Assembly: GCA_001510575.1 (NCBI GenBank)
Contig: LNGK01000008.1
Span: 5,528,981 to 5,592,980, forward strand
Direction of reading: 5' to 3'
Length of the DNA: 64,000 bases
Origin: Knoxdaviesia capensis
Lineage: Eukaryota > Ascomycota > Sordariomycetes > Microascales > Gondwanamycetaceae
A model generated the notes under the pieces. It saw nothing but the letters and a program-made list of their open reading frames with translations, was not told the origin of the DNA and searched no databases. Shown piece after piece: positions 12,192 through 24,730 of the stretch. Made by a program: the position numbers and the translations under genes. Each line of letters opens with the position of its first letter. The stretch's first letter is position 1.

Positions 12192-13946
12192 CTAGACGGA
12201 CTCGGGGCCCTTCTGCTCAACGGTCTCGACGGCAGCCTCCTTGGAGGCCATGCCCTTCTCGGCAGCGAAGGTGGTGGTGGGCACCCACTTGGCGGACTTG
12301 CGGGGGGTGGTCTCCTCCAGCATGCGGTCGATCTGCTCGAGCGACAGACCCTTCATCTCGGGAACGAGGAAGTAGGCAAAGGTGAACGACAGGCAGCAGA
12401 GCGAGCCCCACACGAAGAACACCTTGGCGCCCAAGTTGGCCGAGTTGGGGCCATCTCCGACCATATAGGGGGTGATGACAGCAATGATGGTGTTCCAGAA
12501 CCAGTTGGAGGCGGTCGCGATACCAACACCGCGCGAACGGATGGGGAGAGGGAAGCTCTCGCCGACAATGACCCAGGCAGTGGGACCCCAGGTGACGGCG
12601 AAGAAGAAGATGTTGATGCAAATGACGCTGATCATGGCCTTGACGGCCGAGTTGTTGTGGGCAGACTCGCGGCCCTCAGTCACACCAAGAATACCAACAA
12701 TGAACTGGGCGACAATCATGCCACCAGCACCGTAGATGAGCAGGAAACGACGGCCGAATTTCTCAATCGACCAGAACGAGATGGGAGTGGAGCAGACGTT
12801 GACGAGGGTGGTAACCATGGAAATCAGGAAAGGATCGTCGATGGTGCCGAGCTGCTGGAAGAAGGTGGTGCCGAAGTAGAAGATGAAGTTGATACCCGTC
12901 AGCTGCTGCATCATCTGCATACCGGTTCCGAGAATAGTGCGGCGAAGGTTGCTGTTGGGCTTGGAGAGCGAGCCCTTGAAGCACGAAGTCCACGAGCCGA
13001 TGTAGCTGTGTTGGGGAATGACCTGAGTCTCGTACTCGTGGTTGGCAATGATCTCGGCAAGTTCGTCTTTGATGTAGTCCGAGTCGACCGGCTGGCCACG
13101 AACGGTAGCGAGGCACTTTGCGGCAAGCTCGATATTGCCCTTCTTGACGTGGTAACGGGGGGACTCGGCTGTAGAGGGTGTTGGAGTGAGACATTGTTAG
13201 TTACTCTTGTTTTCGTCTCAGAAAGAAATACGTATGTTCAAAGGGGGTATAGGAGGAAACTCACGCAGAAGGAAGAGACCAACAGCCAGGATGATGGCCC
13301 ACAGAAACTGGACACCAATGGGGATTCTGTACGAGGCAGAGTCTTGGCGCTTCTGGGTAGCGTAGACGACACAGTTGGCGAGCAGAATACCAATAGTAAT
13401 GCAGAACTGGTATCCGGACACGAGAGCACCACGGACCTTGCGGGGAGCAATCTCGGACATGTACAGAATGATGATGGCCGAGATAAAACCCACACCCAGA
13501 CCGGCAACCAGACGACCGAACACGAAGAGAACCTCCTGGTTGGTGGAAGCAATCTGCATGACACAGCCAACGCAGAAGACACCGCAGCCAGCGATGATGG
13601 TAAGGCGACGACCGATGAAGTCGGCAAGATCTCCGGCAATCAGAGCACCGAAGAAGGTACCGCAAGAAAGGATGGAGGTGAACAGAGACTTCTGGCTGGA
13701 CGGGAGGGTGAATTCGGCCTTGGAGACATCGGCCGGCGCACCAGCATCCCAGTCGTACTTGTGACCAGTGTAAAGCTCAATAAAGTAGGGCATTCCCAGG
13801 ACACCGGACATCCAACCAGTGTCATAACCGAAGAAGATACCACCGAAGGCGGCAAAGGCGCAGATGAGGTACGCCTTGACGGTGACCGGAGCCTCAATAC
13901 GGCCCACATCGGTCGTGCCGACAGGCATAACACCGCCACCGGGCAT
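12192..13946 (-). CDS. MFS hexose transporter (sugar porter family)
   Basis: Plasma-membrane monosaccharide transporter, predicted proton symporter. Two exons, 13946-13265 and 13168-12192, are separated by a 96-nt intron (gtgagt...ctacag); the product is 552 aa, the normal size for the family. The joined sequence crosses the intron exactly in the family motif PESPRYHV. Further signatures are FGYDTGWMSGVLGM in TM1, DFIGRR in the TM2-3 loop, QQLTGINFIFYFGTTFF in TM7, VGESFPLPIRSRG before TM11 and PEMKGLSLEQID after TM12. About twelve hydrophobic segments are visible, with both ends cytosolic. The start at MPGGG fits the short N-terminus of the family. Two CreA-like sites lie about 300 bp upstream. 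It resembles the high-affinity glucose transporter branch (Mst/Hxt type), but the substrate cannot be fixed from sequence. Confidence 0.93.
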
Positions 13947-14251
13947 GTTGACGGGTGAGGAGGGTTTTTGTAGCTTTCTTAAGAGAAGGATGCAGGGGAC
14001 GAGAATAGAGAACTAGAACCCAGTAGCAACTCTGAAGCACTGGATAGACGATGGGGAGGGGAGAAGGAAGAAGAAGGATTTGAAATGGGGTAAGTGACGA
14101 GAAAGAGGCGGTGGGAGGAGAGATGGTTGAAGTCGCACAAAGAAGGGGAGAGAAAAAGGAAGAATGAAAGAGAACGAAGAGGGAGGAATAGGAGGAAGTC
14201 GTGATGGATTTTATAGTCCAGACAAGATGGCTTGTAATATCTGGCCGAGTG

Positions 14252-14279
14252 GCGGGGGTTTGCGAATTCTGCTGTGGGG
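14252..14279 (+). promoter_or_regulatory. Pair of CreA-type sites upstream of the hexose transporter
   Basis: GCGGGG at 14252 and GTGGGG at 14274 both match the carbon catabolite repressor consensus SYGGRG. They lie 22 bp apart, about 305-335 bp upstream of the transporter start. Paired sites are the usual functional arrangement for CreA, and sugar transporters are frequent targets. The motif is short and common, so this is suggestive only. Confidence 0.35.
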
Positions 14280-15677
14280 GATTGTGAATTGCTGGAAAGC
14301 ACCTATATGATAGGACCTACCTGTATGTACCTAGGTACCTAAAGAGTGCATGGGAGGACAAGGGCAGAGCTCTTTCCCTAAAATAAGATAGCTATGACAA
14401 GAAATAACAGGAGGAAAATGGTAGAAAAGAAAGTATAGTAGAGTAACCCTGGACCTGAAAGTGAGGGTAGAGAAAGGGGGGTGTGTTTAACAGAGAGTCA
14501 GGAAACACTGGATGGACAGACTATGGGATACAACCTTACTTTTACTTACACACCTCCTACAACTTACAGTAGCATCCATCCACCTTTTAATGCGCGTGCA
14601 CCTCTCCCTCCCAGCAGTCTGTCGCAAATCAACAGTGTTCATGTACCCAAGCACACCCCGAATAGACGGCTTAATTCAGGCGGGCTGAACAGGGTGTGCG
14701 ACATGCTGGAGCAGTACATGTAGGTGATGGCCGCACCTGCTACGTAAACGCAACCGAGAAGAAAGAAGAAGCAAAGTCAGGCCGGGAAGGAGGAGACCAG
14801 CGAGCAGCCCACCGCAGTCGGAAGATCGTCTGGTGGAGCTATTGTGGACTATTCGACCGAGAACAGAACGAGCAGGAACCACAGTTTGGAAGGAGCGATG
14901 GGCAGACAAGAGACAGAGAGTCGGTTGGTAGTTTTTCGTGCCTCGTGACCCGGAAAGAAAAAAGAAAAAAAAGAGGAGGGAGGGAGAAAGGGGGCTGTTA
15001 CGAATACACGATCGAATGGGGGAAAAACGAGGGGGTGATGGAAAGAGAACAGGCGGAGAGAGAGGCTGACTTAGTAAAGCTGGGTGTGTTGCGCAGCCAA
15101 AAAGTGACAGTTCAGATGGGCATATAGTCCAGTCATACCGGCGCAATGTATACAGACGCCTCCTCTTTAGAATGCATGATCAGAGTTCTCTTGACTTTGG
15201 GGGGAGGAGGAAGAAGAAGCCCTTCACTTGGGCCGTTTGACGTATAGTATATGGAGAGACTGGCATATAAGAGTGATGGAAGTGCCGGTGTACTTATTAC
15301 TATCCGAATCAGTTTTGGGTGGGATTTTCGGCATATGTGGTGTTTGCTCTTCGACATGGGAGTGTAGATCATTTGTGAGTGTTAGTGTGTAAGTTATCTG
15401 TCAAACAAAAGCGAAAAAATACGTGGAATCGGCTGCTGATCGTCTTCTCTATCTTACGCTTATACTCGGACTGGCTAGTTCTGCCCTATCTTAGATTTCG
15501 AGAAGGATGTGTAATGCGGGGCGGCTCAGCAGCTAGAAACTTTTCGCCTGTGGGAAGTGCTCACCTTTCCGGGCGGGTGTGGCGAATGGGTGGGAAAAGA
15601 AAAGAAAATACGGGATATAATCACCTGGACAATCGATGGAAAGAAAAACAGAAAGAAAAGACAAAAAAAAAAAAGAA

Positions 15678-15692
15678 NNNNNNNNNNNNNNN
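15678..15692. other. Assembly gap (15 N)
   Basis: Fifteen undetermined bases between an A-rich homopolymer run and GGGGG, a typical place for low-complexity sequencing failure. Confidence 0.99.
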
Positions 15693-17758
15693 GGGGGATG
15701 AATCCTCGTGGCGTCTCTTTTGGCCACCATTCTGGGATATATAGGCCGATCAACCTTTTTTCCAGAACATCACATCGAACCTCTGAACGGCGAAAAAAAG
15801 AGAAGGCAAGGGAAGAACGAAGGAGTGACTGTCTCATGAGCTCGTGGATGTTCCCCGCTTCTCTTTCTTCCCTAGGGAATCACATGCAGCTCACCCAGCT
15901 AGCGTTTCATCAACGTGGAATACTAGACGACGATTCTTTGTGTTAATGTTAACGACATACAGGTCACCCGCCCGGCGAGAATTTCACATCAGCGAAAACA
16001 GAAGAAGGAAAACAGCCAGAGTCCGGCAACTTGCATACCGTCCTTTTCCTTTTGATATTGATATGTAGCCCTCCAGCTAGGCGAGTGACACAGGAATTCT
16101 AATCTGTTACTTACGCAGACTTACACGCTGACACACAGATGCAATAACCGACTGCAATCAGCGTGTCTGCCTTGCCACGGCCTGTATGTAGTGTATGCAT
16201 GGAAAAAGCGCAACAAGCCCGTCTGTGAAATAAGAATAAAAACTGCCCCTGTATGTCTTTGCTGCCGTTTTTGCTGGTTCAATCCAGTGGAACGTGAACA
16301 TAAAAAGAGGAACAAAAAGAAAACCAGGCTGGACACATTTCATCGCCCACCTGGCGTCGGGAGGTGGCATGTTGTAACTCGCGAAACGCTCAGGCCGGCA
16401 TCGCCAGCCGAGCTCGAGTCCGCTTTGTACTCCCCCAGAAAGGGGTTTTTGCCTTTTTCTTTTTCTGCTGGTGCTGGTGCTGGTGCTGCAGCGAACCCTT
16501 TTTTTCGCTGCCTTTTCTTGTGTTTGCGTCACATGCATTGACCAGCAGCAAGACAGGAGAACACAGACACACGAAAATAGAAACAGGGTTGAAAGACTCT
16601 TATGCAACAGACATATCTCCAGAGCAGGAAGTATCTCCCAACACCTGCGTTCAGGCATCAACAGCCAAGTTCGCGGCCCTCGGTGCGTTGGCGGGGTATA
16701 CAGTGCACACTGACCGATATTTTCTCCATGTCATGGCCATGGCCATGCTGCATGCAGGCATGGGCAGCGCACGTTCGGGGAATGAAAGTAGGGTCCACCA
16801 CATCCTGGAGGTGAGATCGGTCCGTCTCTCGTCAAGCAGACGGGAACAAAGAAAGAAAAAAAATCCAGGGAGGGTGATGATCAACGGATCGTGTCTTGGG
16901 GTGGCTGGTTGGGTTGTGTGGGTGGCCAGACCAATGGGGCCAGATGCAGCTCGATGATAGCATGCTGCAGGCCTCACACCAAACACTTACACGCACACGC
17001 ACACTCACTCTGGGTTGCATATCGGGCCAATTAGGAGGGCCGGGTGGTGGGCTTGGAGTTTGGTTTGTGGAGGTTGTTGTGAGGAAGTCTGGCTCCCTCT
17101 TGCATCGGAGCTAGCAGGCCCGCCATCGAGCATTGATGTCTCTGCCAATCTTATCTTGTGTGTCTCTCCAGTACTCATTCCTTTTTTCAGCCTCTCCTAC
17201 TGTACAATAGCATTCTTAGTATCATTCCATCCGATCCGGGGGGGTAAAGGACCACCAGCCAGGTGATAGAGTCCAGATGTTTGCCGAGCAGGAAGAAGAG
17301 AGGGGGCAAGGCTATGAGTGATTGCTCTTTAAACAGGGCCGAACAACCCCTCGAAGCCGACCGCTCAAAAAAAGAAAAGATAAACCAAAGAAGATACACC
17401 AGAAAACCCCCGAGCAGGGAAATCTCGCCAAACAGAAAAAGGCCGAAGAGGATCCCGCCGTTGGTTGATTACTCCTCCCTCCTCCGGACCGATATTTCTT
17501 TTCCAGGATGGGTGTGTCGAGCATATGATCTGTGGGGAGAGAGAGAGTCGGGGTTGCGTTGCATTCACAAGCCTCGATGCTTGTCCCGTCACGTTACGGC
17601 GAAGGGTCAACACCGGATATCTTTGTTTGTCCTGTCTTTTCCCCGGGGGGTAGCAGCAAAGTGTATCAGAGTCGCAGTGAGGGCTTGCTGTGTGGGTTCT
17701 GAGGATTATAGAGGAAATTATGGTCAAGAGAGAGAAAAACCCCATGCGGCCGAGATCC

Positions 17759-17820
17759 ATCCACACTCACTCACTCCACACTCCTCCACACTCACTCCAC
17801 ACTCCTCCACACTCCCTCTG
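17759..17820. repeat. CACTCC-rich minisatellite
   Basis: Imperfect tandem units built from CTCCACACTC and CACTCACTC follow one another for about 60 bp. They lie in non-coding sequence and no function is apparent. Confidence 0.7.
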
Positions 17821-19220
17821 AAATCCCAATCCATGCATCACACACCCCCCGGAGAGATTTCGACAGGTCCGCCGCTATTGGTCAGACGAGGGGGAGTGTG
17901 TTCGGCTGTTGTCCGGCACCTTCGCGGGTCCGATCTGGCGCTTGCTTGGGGGAGGGATGGGCGGGGATTGGGGATCCTTGCTTCCTTTTTTTTGGGGAGT
18001 TGCATCGTGAAGCAATCCTGATTTCAATGCTTTCAGATTTTTCCCTGTGATTATATTTTCGTGATTACGAGAGACTCGGTTCTTCTTTTCGTTTCCTCTT
18101 TGCTCCAGACTCCACACTGCATGTCTCCCTCTCTCGCTCTCTTATGTGCGCACATCTCTCTCTCTCTCCATGCCCTCGGCTCGAAATACCCTCCACGATA
18201 TGCCACCCCGCACAATAATCTCCACCCGTTCGTTTCAACTGGCTCGCCTTATCTGCATCGGCGTAATCATGGGGGTATCTAGACGAAAGAGACCTTCGCT
18301 AAGCAACGACAAAGGAAGGAACCCCAAGTTCAAAGAACCAATCCCCCACAAAACGGCCGAAGTAGAAAAAGAAAACACCAAGAGAAGCTAAATGGGTGGT
18401 GTCCCAATTTTGGGTTTTATCTGGGTTCCCCAGGCACGCAGTCTTATCCAGAAAGTTGGGTTCCTCCATCTTTGGTTCTTTCTTCCTCTTTTACCCCAGA
18501 AATGTACGTATATTCTGTCCTTGGGGAACAGACCAGCTTGTCCCGCTCTGATTGGCCGCATCTCCGCCGAACACGCCGACGGTGTGGCTAGTGGCCAGCC
18601 GGTCACCTGCGGCCGGAGTGGAATGGGTGGTAAGGACGGATACTAACGGGCCACGGCGGATAGAGACAGGGGTCGTTTGTGTTTTACTGTACCGGACATC
18701 CAGTCCATGGTTGTATGTTTAGCGTTTCCTGTGCACAATAGGGTGACCTGTTTCTCAGCTTATGGTGGCACTGGATATTCACCAGGTCACTCGTCTCTCG
18801 GGGTTGTGGGTGCGCAGAAGGTCATACTGTACTGTGCGGTACATCCTCTTTCCCAGTTTCGCGGTCCTTTGCGCATGGCCACCTGGAGGCTTTTGTCACG
18901 ATGACGACGTGTGCAAATCAGCGATTAGAGTTTGCTGCCACCACGTTGACTCGAGGAGTGCCAAGACACCACGCCTCTTGTTACGCGAGTTTCGATTCGA
19001 CGGCAGTCACCTGACACTTGTGGAAGATGCAAAAAGAAGAAAATCTCCTCTTCCAGACATCGTCGATTTAGGGTTGGGGTGGTGGCGCGAGCTGGTGCGA
19101 ATCCATACTAGTGCCTGGAAAAACCGGACCCTCCAATAACCTCGAGCAGTTTAGACAAAACACTAAAAGCCCCAAGTTTAGAAAACAACCACCACAAGCG
19201 TGCCACATGTAGAAGAGGCC

Positions 19221-19227
19221 TTTGATA
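19221..19227. repeat. Left target-site duplication of the copia element
   Basis: TTTGATA directly abuts the left LTR and is repeated exactly after the right LTR at 26400-26406. Copia elements usually make 5-bp duplications. The seven matching bases may be a 5-bp duplication with two chance matches, or the LTR edge may lie 2 bp further out. Confidence 0.7.
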
Positions 19228-19378
19228 TGGCATCTAATTATGTGTTGATTCTTCTATGTATCTAACTAGCGGTATGTAGCTGGGCGGAGTCCTAGATAAA
19301 CACCGTAGGCTTATCACCTGATCTGAGCATGATATGGCACGTGATAGTGCTTATGTGAGAGTGCTATATACTGCCGCA
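19228..19378 (-). repeat. 3' LTR of the copia element
   Basis: Read on the minus strand, it starts TGCGGCAG and ends GATGCCA, so the canonical TG...CA ends are intact. It differs from the other LTR at 13 of 151 positions with no indel. Every difference is a transition at a CpA/TpG dinucleotide, five of them mutated in this copy. Confidence 0.93.
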
Positions 19379-20639
19379 TACCCCTATCTACGTACGGTAA
19401 CGAAGTAGATATATAAGAAGATAGTACTGAAGTGCTAGGGATAAGTAACTAAATAGGGATACGAAGGCTTAATAGGTAGTACGGACGTACCGCGACTATA
19501 CTAATAGTAGGTAAGTAAGCTATCTATATATAAAAGTAAAGAATATAGCTAGGCTAAAAGCGTCTAATCTATACTTAGTAGAGTATATAATATTATCGGA
19601 GATAAAGAATAAAAGGAAAAAAAAAAAATATAGCTATATAATACCTAAGTAGTTTAACTACCCGGAAGGGAGTATAGCGACTAGCTAGAATAAAGCTCGG
19701 AGAGCGTATAGGAGGCTACGGGCGTATACTAGTAAGTGTACGCGCCGCTAGAATAGAATAAAGGAAAAGAAAAGGGAGAGAATAAGGGGGGGGGGGGAAG
19801 AGAGAAGTATATAAATACGATCTCCTACCTATAGACTAAGAATCTAACCTCTTCTTCTATTCCTATTATCTATTAAGATATCTAAACGAAAACTTCTATA
19901 AGATAATAAATTACGAAAGAAAATCCCTCTCGAGAATACGATATATCGAAGTATAAGCCGCTAAAGAAGGAGATAGCCCCCGCGGGTTATTATACTATCG
20001 AGGAGTATATACCTTATAGGCGTTATATTAAGTCCGCTACGGCTTATAAGAGTAGCGGCGTATACTTTATAAAACCTACTAAAGTAAGAGCTTTACGGTA
20101 CTACCGTTATAGTACTAATAGGAAATACGAGCCCTAGTAAGTTAGAGAGGTAGCGGAAAGGAAACGGGATCGATAGAGAGAGACGCTAACCGCGAACGAG
20201 TAGCCCGATATACGTCGTACCTCTAGTACGCGCCTTCCTTACGAAGCTATAGGGTAAATACTCTAAGCGCGGCGACGTAGTCTCGCTAAGCTACGCGGTT
20301 AAAGAGCTACTCGCTATTTACGAGTACGACTTCGACTACTCCCGTAAGGCCGAGCTATAGCGCCGAGATATTTAGAAGGATAGTACTAAGGTACCGGCGG
20401 CTCTCGAAAGCTCGGAAGACCCGGTTATATCTAGTAAACCCTACTAGCACTCCCTAAAGCGCTAGTTCGTAGAGATCTTAGATTATATTCCGTTTTAAGA
20501 GTATAAAGAAAGGGAAGGAGGAACGTCGAGGCGGATAGACGAAAGAGGAGGAAAACTTAAGAGAGTTAGTATTAATCCTTACGGACCCGTTCGTATATAG
20601 ACTATAAATTTAGAAGAGTATAGAAATATTTAAACTTTT

Positions 20640-22160
20640 ATCGATTTAAAGCCTTAGTAAGCCCGTCCGCGGGTATCTCTAATATAGAGACGTACTTTAC
20701 GAGCCCTTTACCTCTACCGTACCTCTCCTTTATCTATATATTATAGATATCTACGTACCGTAGACGAGTATTTACTCGAGAAGAGGTATCTATAACTAAG
20801 CGGATAGTCTATATATTATCGTAGCCTACCGTTAATAGAGACGTTAAATAAACGCTAATAGAATTTATTAAGCGACGAAAAATAATACCCTCGCGGGTTA
20901 TTAGGCTTAGAGCTAGAAGCTTAGCTTCCGTTATTAACGTAGTAACAGTTAGCTATTTAGCGGCCTTCTATATAATAAAGCTACTAAGTATAGTAACTAG
21001 AAAGCTATTAGATAACTATCTAGTATCTAGTACGTTAGTAAATAAAGTATCGCTATATATAAGTATAGAGAGATTTATCTTACTATAGAGCTACTCGACT
21101 AGGATATCGATAGTAAGTAACTTACCCCTTACGAGGTTAGTAGTAAAGTAGTAGATCGCGAAGAAACGCTTACCGTATAGGTATCGAATAACCTAGTTAG
21201 TAGTAGCTATATATTCTAGGCCTAGGTTATAAGTAAACTAAGTAAGGTCGGAAGCCGCGAACGCGATATCTAGTCGTAGAGTAATAGCCGTATAAAGAAT
21301 CGAGCCGACCTTCTTAAAAAAGAGCTTAGTATAAGCCTATAAAGACTTACTAGGGTACGGTAGGTAGGATATAAGATACGGGTAAGGATCCCGGCTAGTA
21401 TCTAGACTAAAATAACGTCCGATTTTCTCGATATAAGCGTTATAAGATAGCTAGAGGCGCCGAATCGCTCTATTACGGATTATACGAATACCTAAGAAGA
21501 ACGTAGCGGACTTCTCTCTACGTATATTAAAGCGTAAGGAAAGCTACTCGAGTATAGCTTCGTATTCGTCCCGTAAGTTAAGAGTATAACTAATAAGGAT
21601 ATCGTCTATATAGATAAGGAAATAAATAGTCCTACGCGAGTTTATTTACTAGTAGGGATCCTACGTAAAGCGAATAAGGCCTAGAGACTTAAATTCCTTA
21701 GAAAGCGTATCGAACTAAAGAATCAGGGACTCGCTTAGGCCGTAAAGGGCGCGCTTTAGGAGAGCGACGTAACTAGGGTAACGCTTACGGAGGGGTTCCG
21801 GTAGCTAAACGTAAATCTCTAAACCGGTATCCTCTAGAGAGGTATTTAGAAAAGTATTAGAAACGTTAAACTATAGAAGCTTAAGGTTAAAAAGAGCGGC
21901 GAGCGTAAGGAATAAGCGAAGTAAACGCGTAGCGAGTATCGTTATATACGTATTAAGTATAGACGCCTCTTACTAGTTACCTTATATTATATATCGAGCT
22001 TTAAAACGCGTAATCTTACCGTCCTCGTTGAGCTTATACTTCTAGACCTATTTAGTTAGAATAATACGCTAGTTACTTAGGTAAGGGATTACTTCCTACG
22101 TACCTTTATTCTCTAGCGAGGTTATCTTAGACTAGCTAGCCTCGAGAAATTCTTTATTAT
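20640..22160 (-). pseudogene. Copia reverse transcriptase and RNase H remnant
   Basis: Minus-strand translation shows clear copia reverse-transcriptase sequence interrupted by stops. The N-terminal motif EFLEASxSKITSLENKGT begins near 22152, followed by VxKYKLNEDGKITRFKAR near 22040. The polymerase active site YIDD (usually YVDD) lies at 21601-21612, followed by ILIS. Downstream, near 21270-21130, is DIAFAASDL and VIRYLYGKRF, the connection to RNase H. Stops sit where Trp (TGG) and Gln (CAA) are expected, as RIP predicts. It is non-functional. Confidence 0.9.
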
Positions 22161-22899
22161 ACGGATAAGCTAATATTCTACGTTAGGATTTAGGCTCTAG
22201 GGCGTAAATATACGGAGGGCGAACTTTAAAAGAGGCTACTATAGTAAAGGAAGCGTATAGCGGCTTAAAGAACTCCCGTAAATCTAAGTAAGGTAGTAAG
22301 CTATATTCCTTAAGCGGGAAAATATAGGCGCGATCTTCCGTACTAAGTAGTAACTTAGTAGCTTCGATAGCTATTAGGTTAATATACTTAGTAGGGGGAC
22401 GCCTATTTCGCGGTAGTAACTAGCGCCGAGTAGGGAGCTCGGGCGCGTTCTCTACCGATACTACGCGAGTTTATTCTAAAGGAACGAGTATCGGAGGCTT
22501 AGCGGATAAAGTAGTAGAAAGGGTTTAACTACTTAGTAGTAACGACTAGCGCTAATTAGGCCGTAAGGCCTACTTATCTACGTCCGCCGCCGGCGCCGAA
22601 AGAGCTTAGTCTAAAGAAACGAGTATTAGAGACTTAGTAGGCCTTTCCTCGGTAGCTAAGGAATTCGCTTAGGTAGCGAGGGAATCCCTAACGATATCTA
22701 GCGAAGTAATAATATCGTTAATATAATTAATATCGGCGACTAATCTTATATTAGGAGATTCCGATAGAGTATATATACGAGGGTATTCGAGCTCTAAAAT
22801 AACTAAAGGTATAGATTACGTAAATTAGGGTATTATTATAGTACCTATAGAAGACGCTAGGCTAGGGGCACGCTCGATAGAGTTCCTAACTAAGGAGGC

Positions 22900-24500
22900 G
22901 TATACCCCTGAAGGTATAGAAGACGAGGCCGGGGGATAAACTATAACGTGTAGCGTATATAGCGTTAAAAGGGTACTACGGGCCTTATCCCGATAAGAGG
23001 TTTACTTCTAGCGTAGATAGACGCTAAGAAGTAGTAGTCTAGTCGTTAACCGCCTCGGATAAAGCTAGCTAAGAAGCTAATATCTAACTAAATAACGGTA
23101 CGGGAAGTCTTTCGGAGTACTAGACGCCCTTATTAATGTATTTAAAGAAAGGTAGGGAGTCCGCTTAAGAGTAGAGGTCGGGGATCTCTAAAATTCGGGC
23201 GAGCTTAAGAGCTTTAGCTAGTAAATACTCTTCCTAAGGCGTAGTCTTATCGTAGAAAAGGCGCTCGTTAAAGCGGATATTACGCGTACTAATAACCTTA
23301 TTAAGAACGGGGATCTAGATTTAAAAGATATTATATATAATATAGCTAACTAAATAGCTAATATACGTACGAGGGGAAGCCTTATACTAGCGGCGATCCT
23401 ATCTAAGTTCCCGGCGCGCCTAAAGAGGATAGGCTCTATAGCCGTACGCGTAGACGCTACGCTAGTTATTAGCGAGATATACTATACGCTCTTTAAAGCG
23501 TTCCGAGGGAGAGGAAGTATATAAGGCATTATAGGTAACGAGCTAAGACGATAGTATCTAATTCGGTAAGCGCTAGGAGTAACGCTAAATCGGCGTTATA
23601 TTATATAGATATATAGTAACGTAGATAGTCTCGCTAAGGAGTTTACCTAGTAGTTAAGAACCCGCGAGTATTTTTATATATTTATTAAAGATAAGTTAAC
23701 CTACTCGCTTGGCGAGCCCGTTAGGCTCGTAAGTACGCGGTAGAGAGTACTTAAGGATAATACTATTATTTTTAGTAAACGTTTACTATAAAGATTAAGT
23801 AAAACCTTCCTTATTAACTATTCTAGCTTTATTATCTATATAAATATAGATAATAGGAATACCGAACTAGCGCTTAATACGTATTACGAACGCCTTAGTA
23901 TTAGAGATAGACTCGGGTACGGTCTTCGATACCTAAAGAAATACTGCTATAAACCCTAAAAATTCGTCTACCTAGATTTACGCCTAATTATATCTACCGC
24001 TAGTAAGTAGATAGAAAAGATTAACGCTTAAGCGCTTAAACGGTCTTATAGCCTTATATATAGTAAGTAAATAGTTAATTACTTATATAGCGCTAGATAG
24101 AGTATATAAAGTATACTCTAGAAGCTTCGGCGCGCTATCGGATAGCTTAACGTTAATTTACTTAAGAATATACTTAAGCGTAGTTTTACCTATATAACTA
24201 GTACGTAAATACTAAACGGTAGCGGTCGCGTTATAAGGAATCGTACTCTTATATCGGCCTAAGAGATAAACCGGTAAAGGCTCTAAATTATAAGTAATAC
24301 TAGCGAGTAATATATAATAGATAGCGCTTACTAGTAATATATCGTCTACTCTCTCTATATAGAGTAGATTATTATCGGAGGGGAGCTCCTTAATAACGGT
24401 AGGTACCCCTAAGCGAGTAGTACGTAGCGTATCGTTAAAGCCGTTATACTATACTCCGTTTACGCGAAATATCTTCTAACTAATTATATTAAGATAAAAA
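22900..24500 (-). pseudogene. Copia integrase remnant
   Basis: The pre-integrase segment is readable on the minus strand near 24490-24390 as LIKGFYLNIIS followed by KIFRVNGVxYNGFNDTLR. Near 23860-23835, FGIPIIYIYIDNKARIVN matches the second catalytic Asp region, usually TDNE, of the DDE integrase core. The frame is broken by stops throughout. The exact ends are not determined. Confidence 0.75.
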
Positions 24501-24664
24501 CCCTTAATAAGAGTAACCTTATTTAAATATAAGTTAGTTACCTTACTAGAGGGAAGCTTAAAATAACTAGCGAGTACGCGCTTACCCTAAGCTACGATTA
24601 GAAAAGAGCTAGGACTAGCGTAGATAGCCTTACTTAGCTTTACGCGAACGACTTCGGTTAGGAG

Positions 24665-24730
24665 ATTAACGTCGTTAACTACGTATAGCGTAGAACTACT
24701 ATTAAGGATAGTAGAGTTATAGAAACGCGA
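24665..24730 (-). pseudogene. Copia aspartic protease remnant
   Basis: Minus-strand translation gives NSSSTLYVVNDVNL, aligning with the family active site (D-S-G-x-S followed by H/Y-V-x-ND). The catalytic Asp and Gly codons have become Asn and Ser through G-to-A changes, as RIP predicts. The region to its right, up to about 26100, should be gag, but I could not read a zinc knuckle there with confidence. Confidence 0.65.

Larger units (their letters stand above)
13947..19220. other. Transporter promoter and gene desert left of the retroelement
   Basis: From 13947 to about 14350 lies the promoter and leader of the minus-strand hexose transporter. Beyond that I recognise no gene: reading frames are short, overlap on both strands and carry no domain. 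The stretch includes a 15-base assembly gap (15678-15692) between an A-run and a G-run, and a short CACTCC-rich minisatellite at 17759-17820. CpA/TpG content looks normal, unlike the adjoining retroelement. Confidence 0.5.

Noticed and set aside
12117..13958. 613-codon open frame on the plus strand
   Set aside because: It lies fully antisense to the hexose transporter, runs across its intron, and has no domain; it is a codon-bias shadow of the real gene.
17263..18021. 252-codon open frame on the plus strand
   Set aside because: Composition follows the local CACTCC repeat and A-rich segments, with no domain and no good start context.
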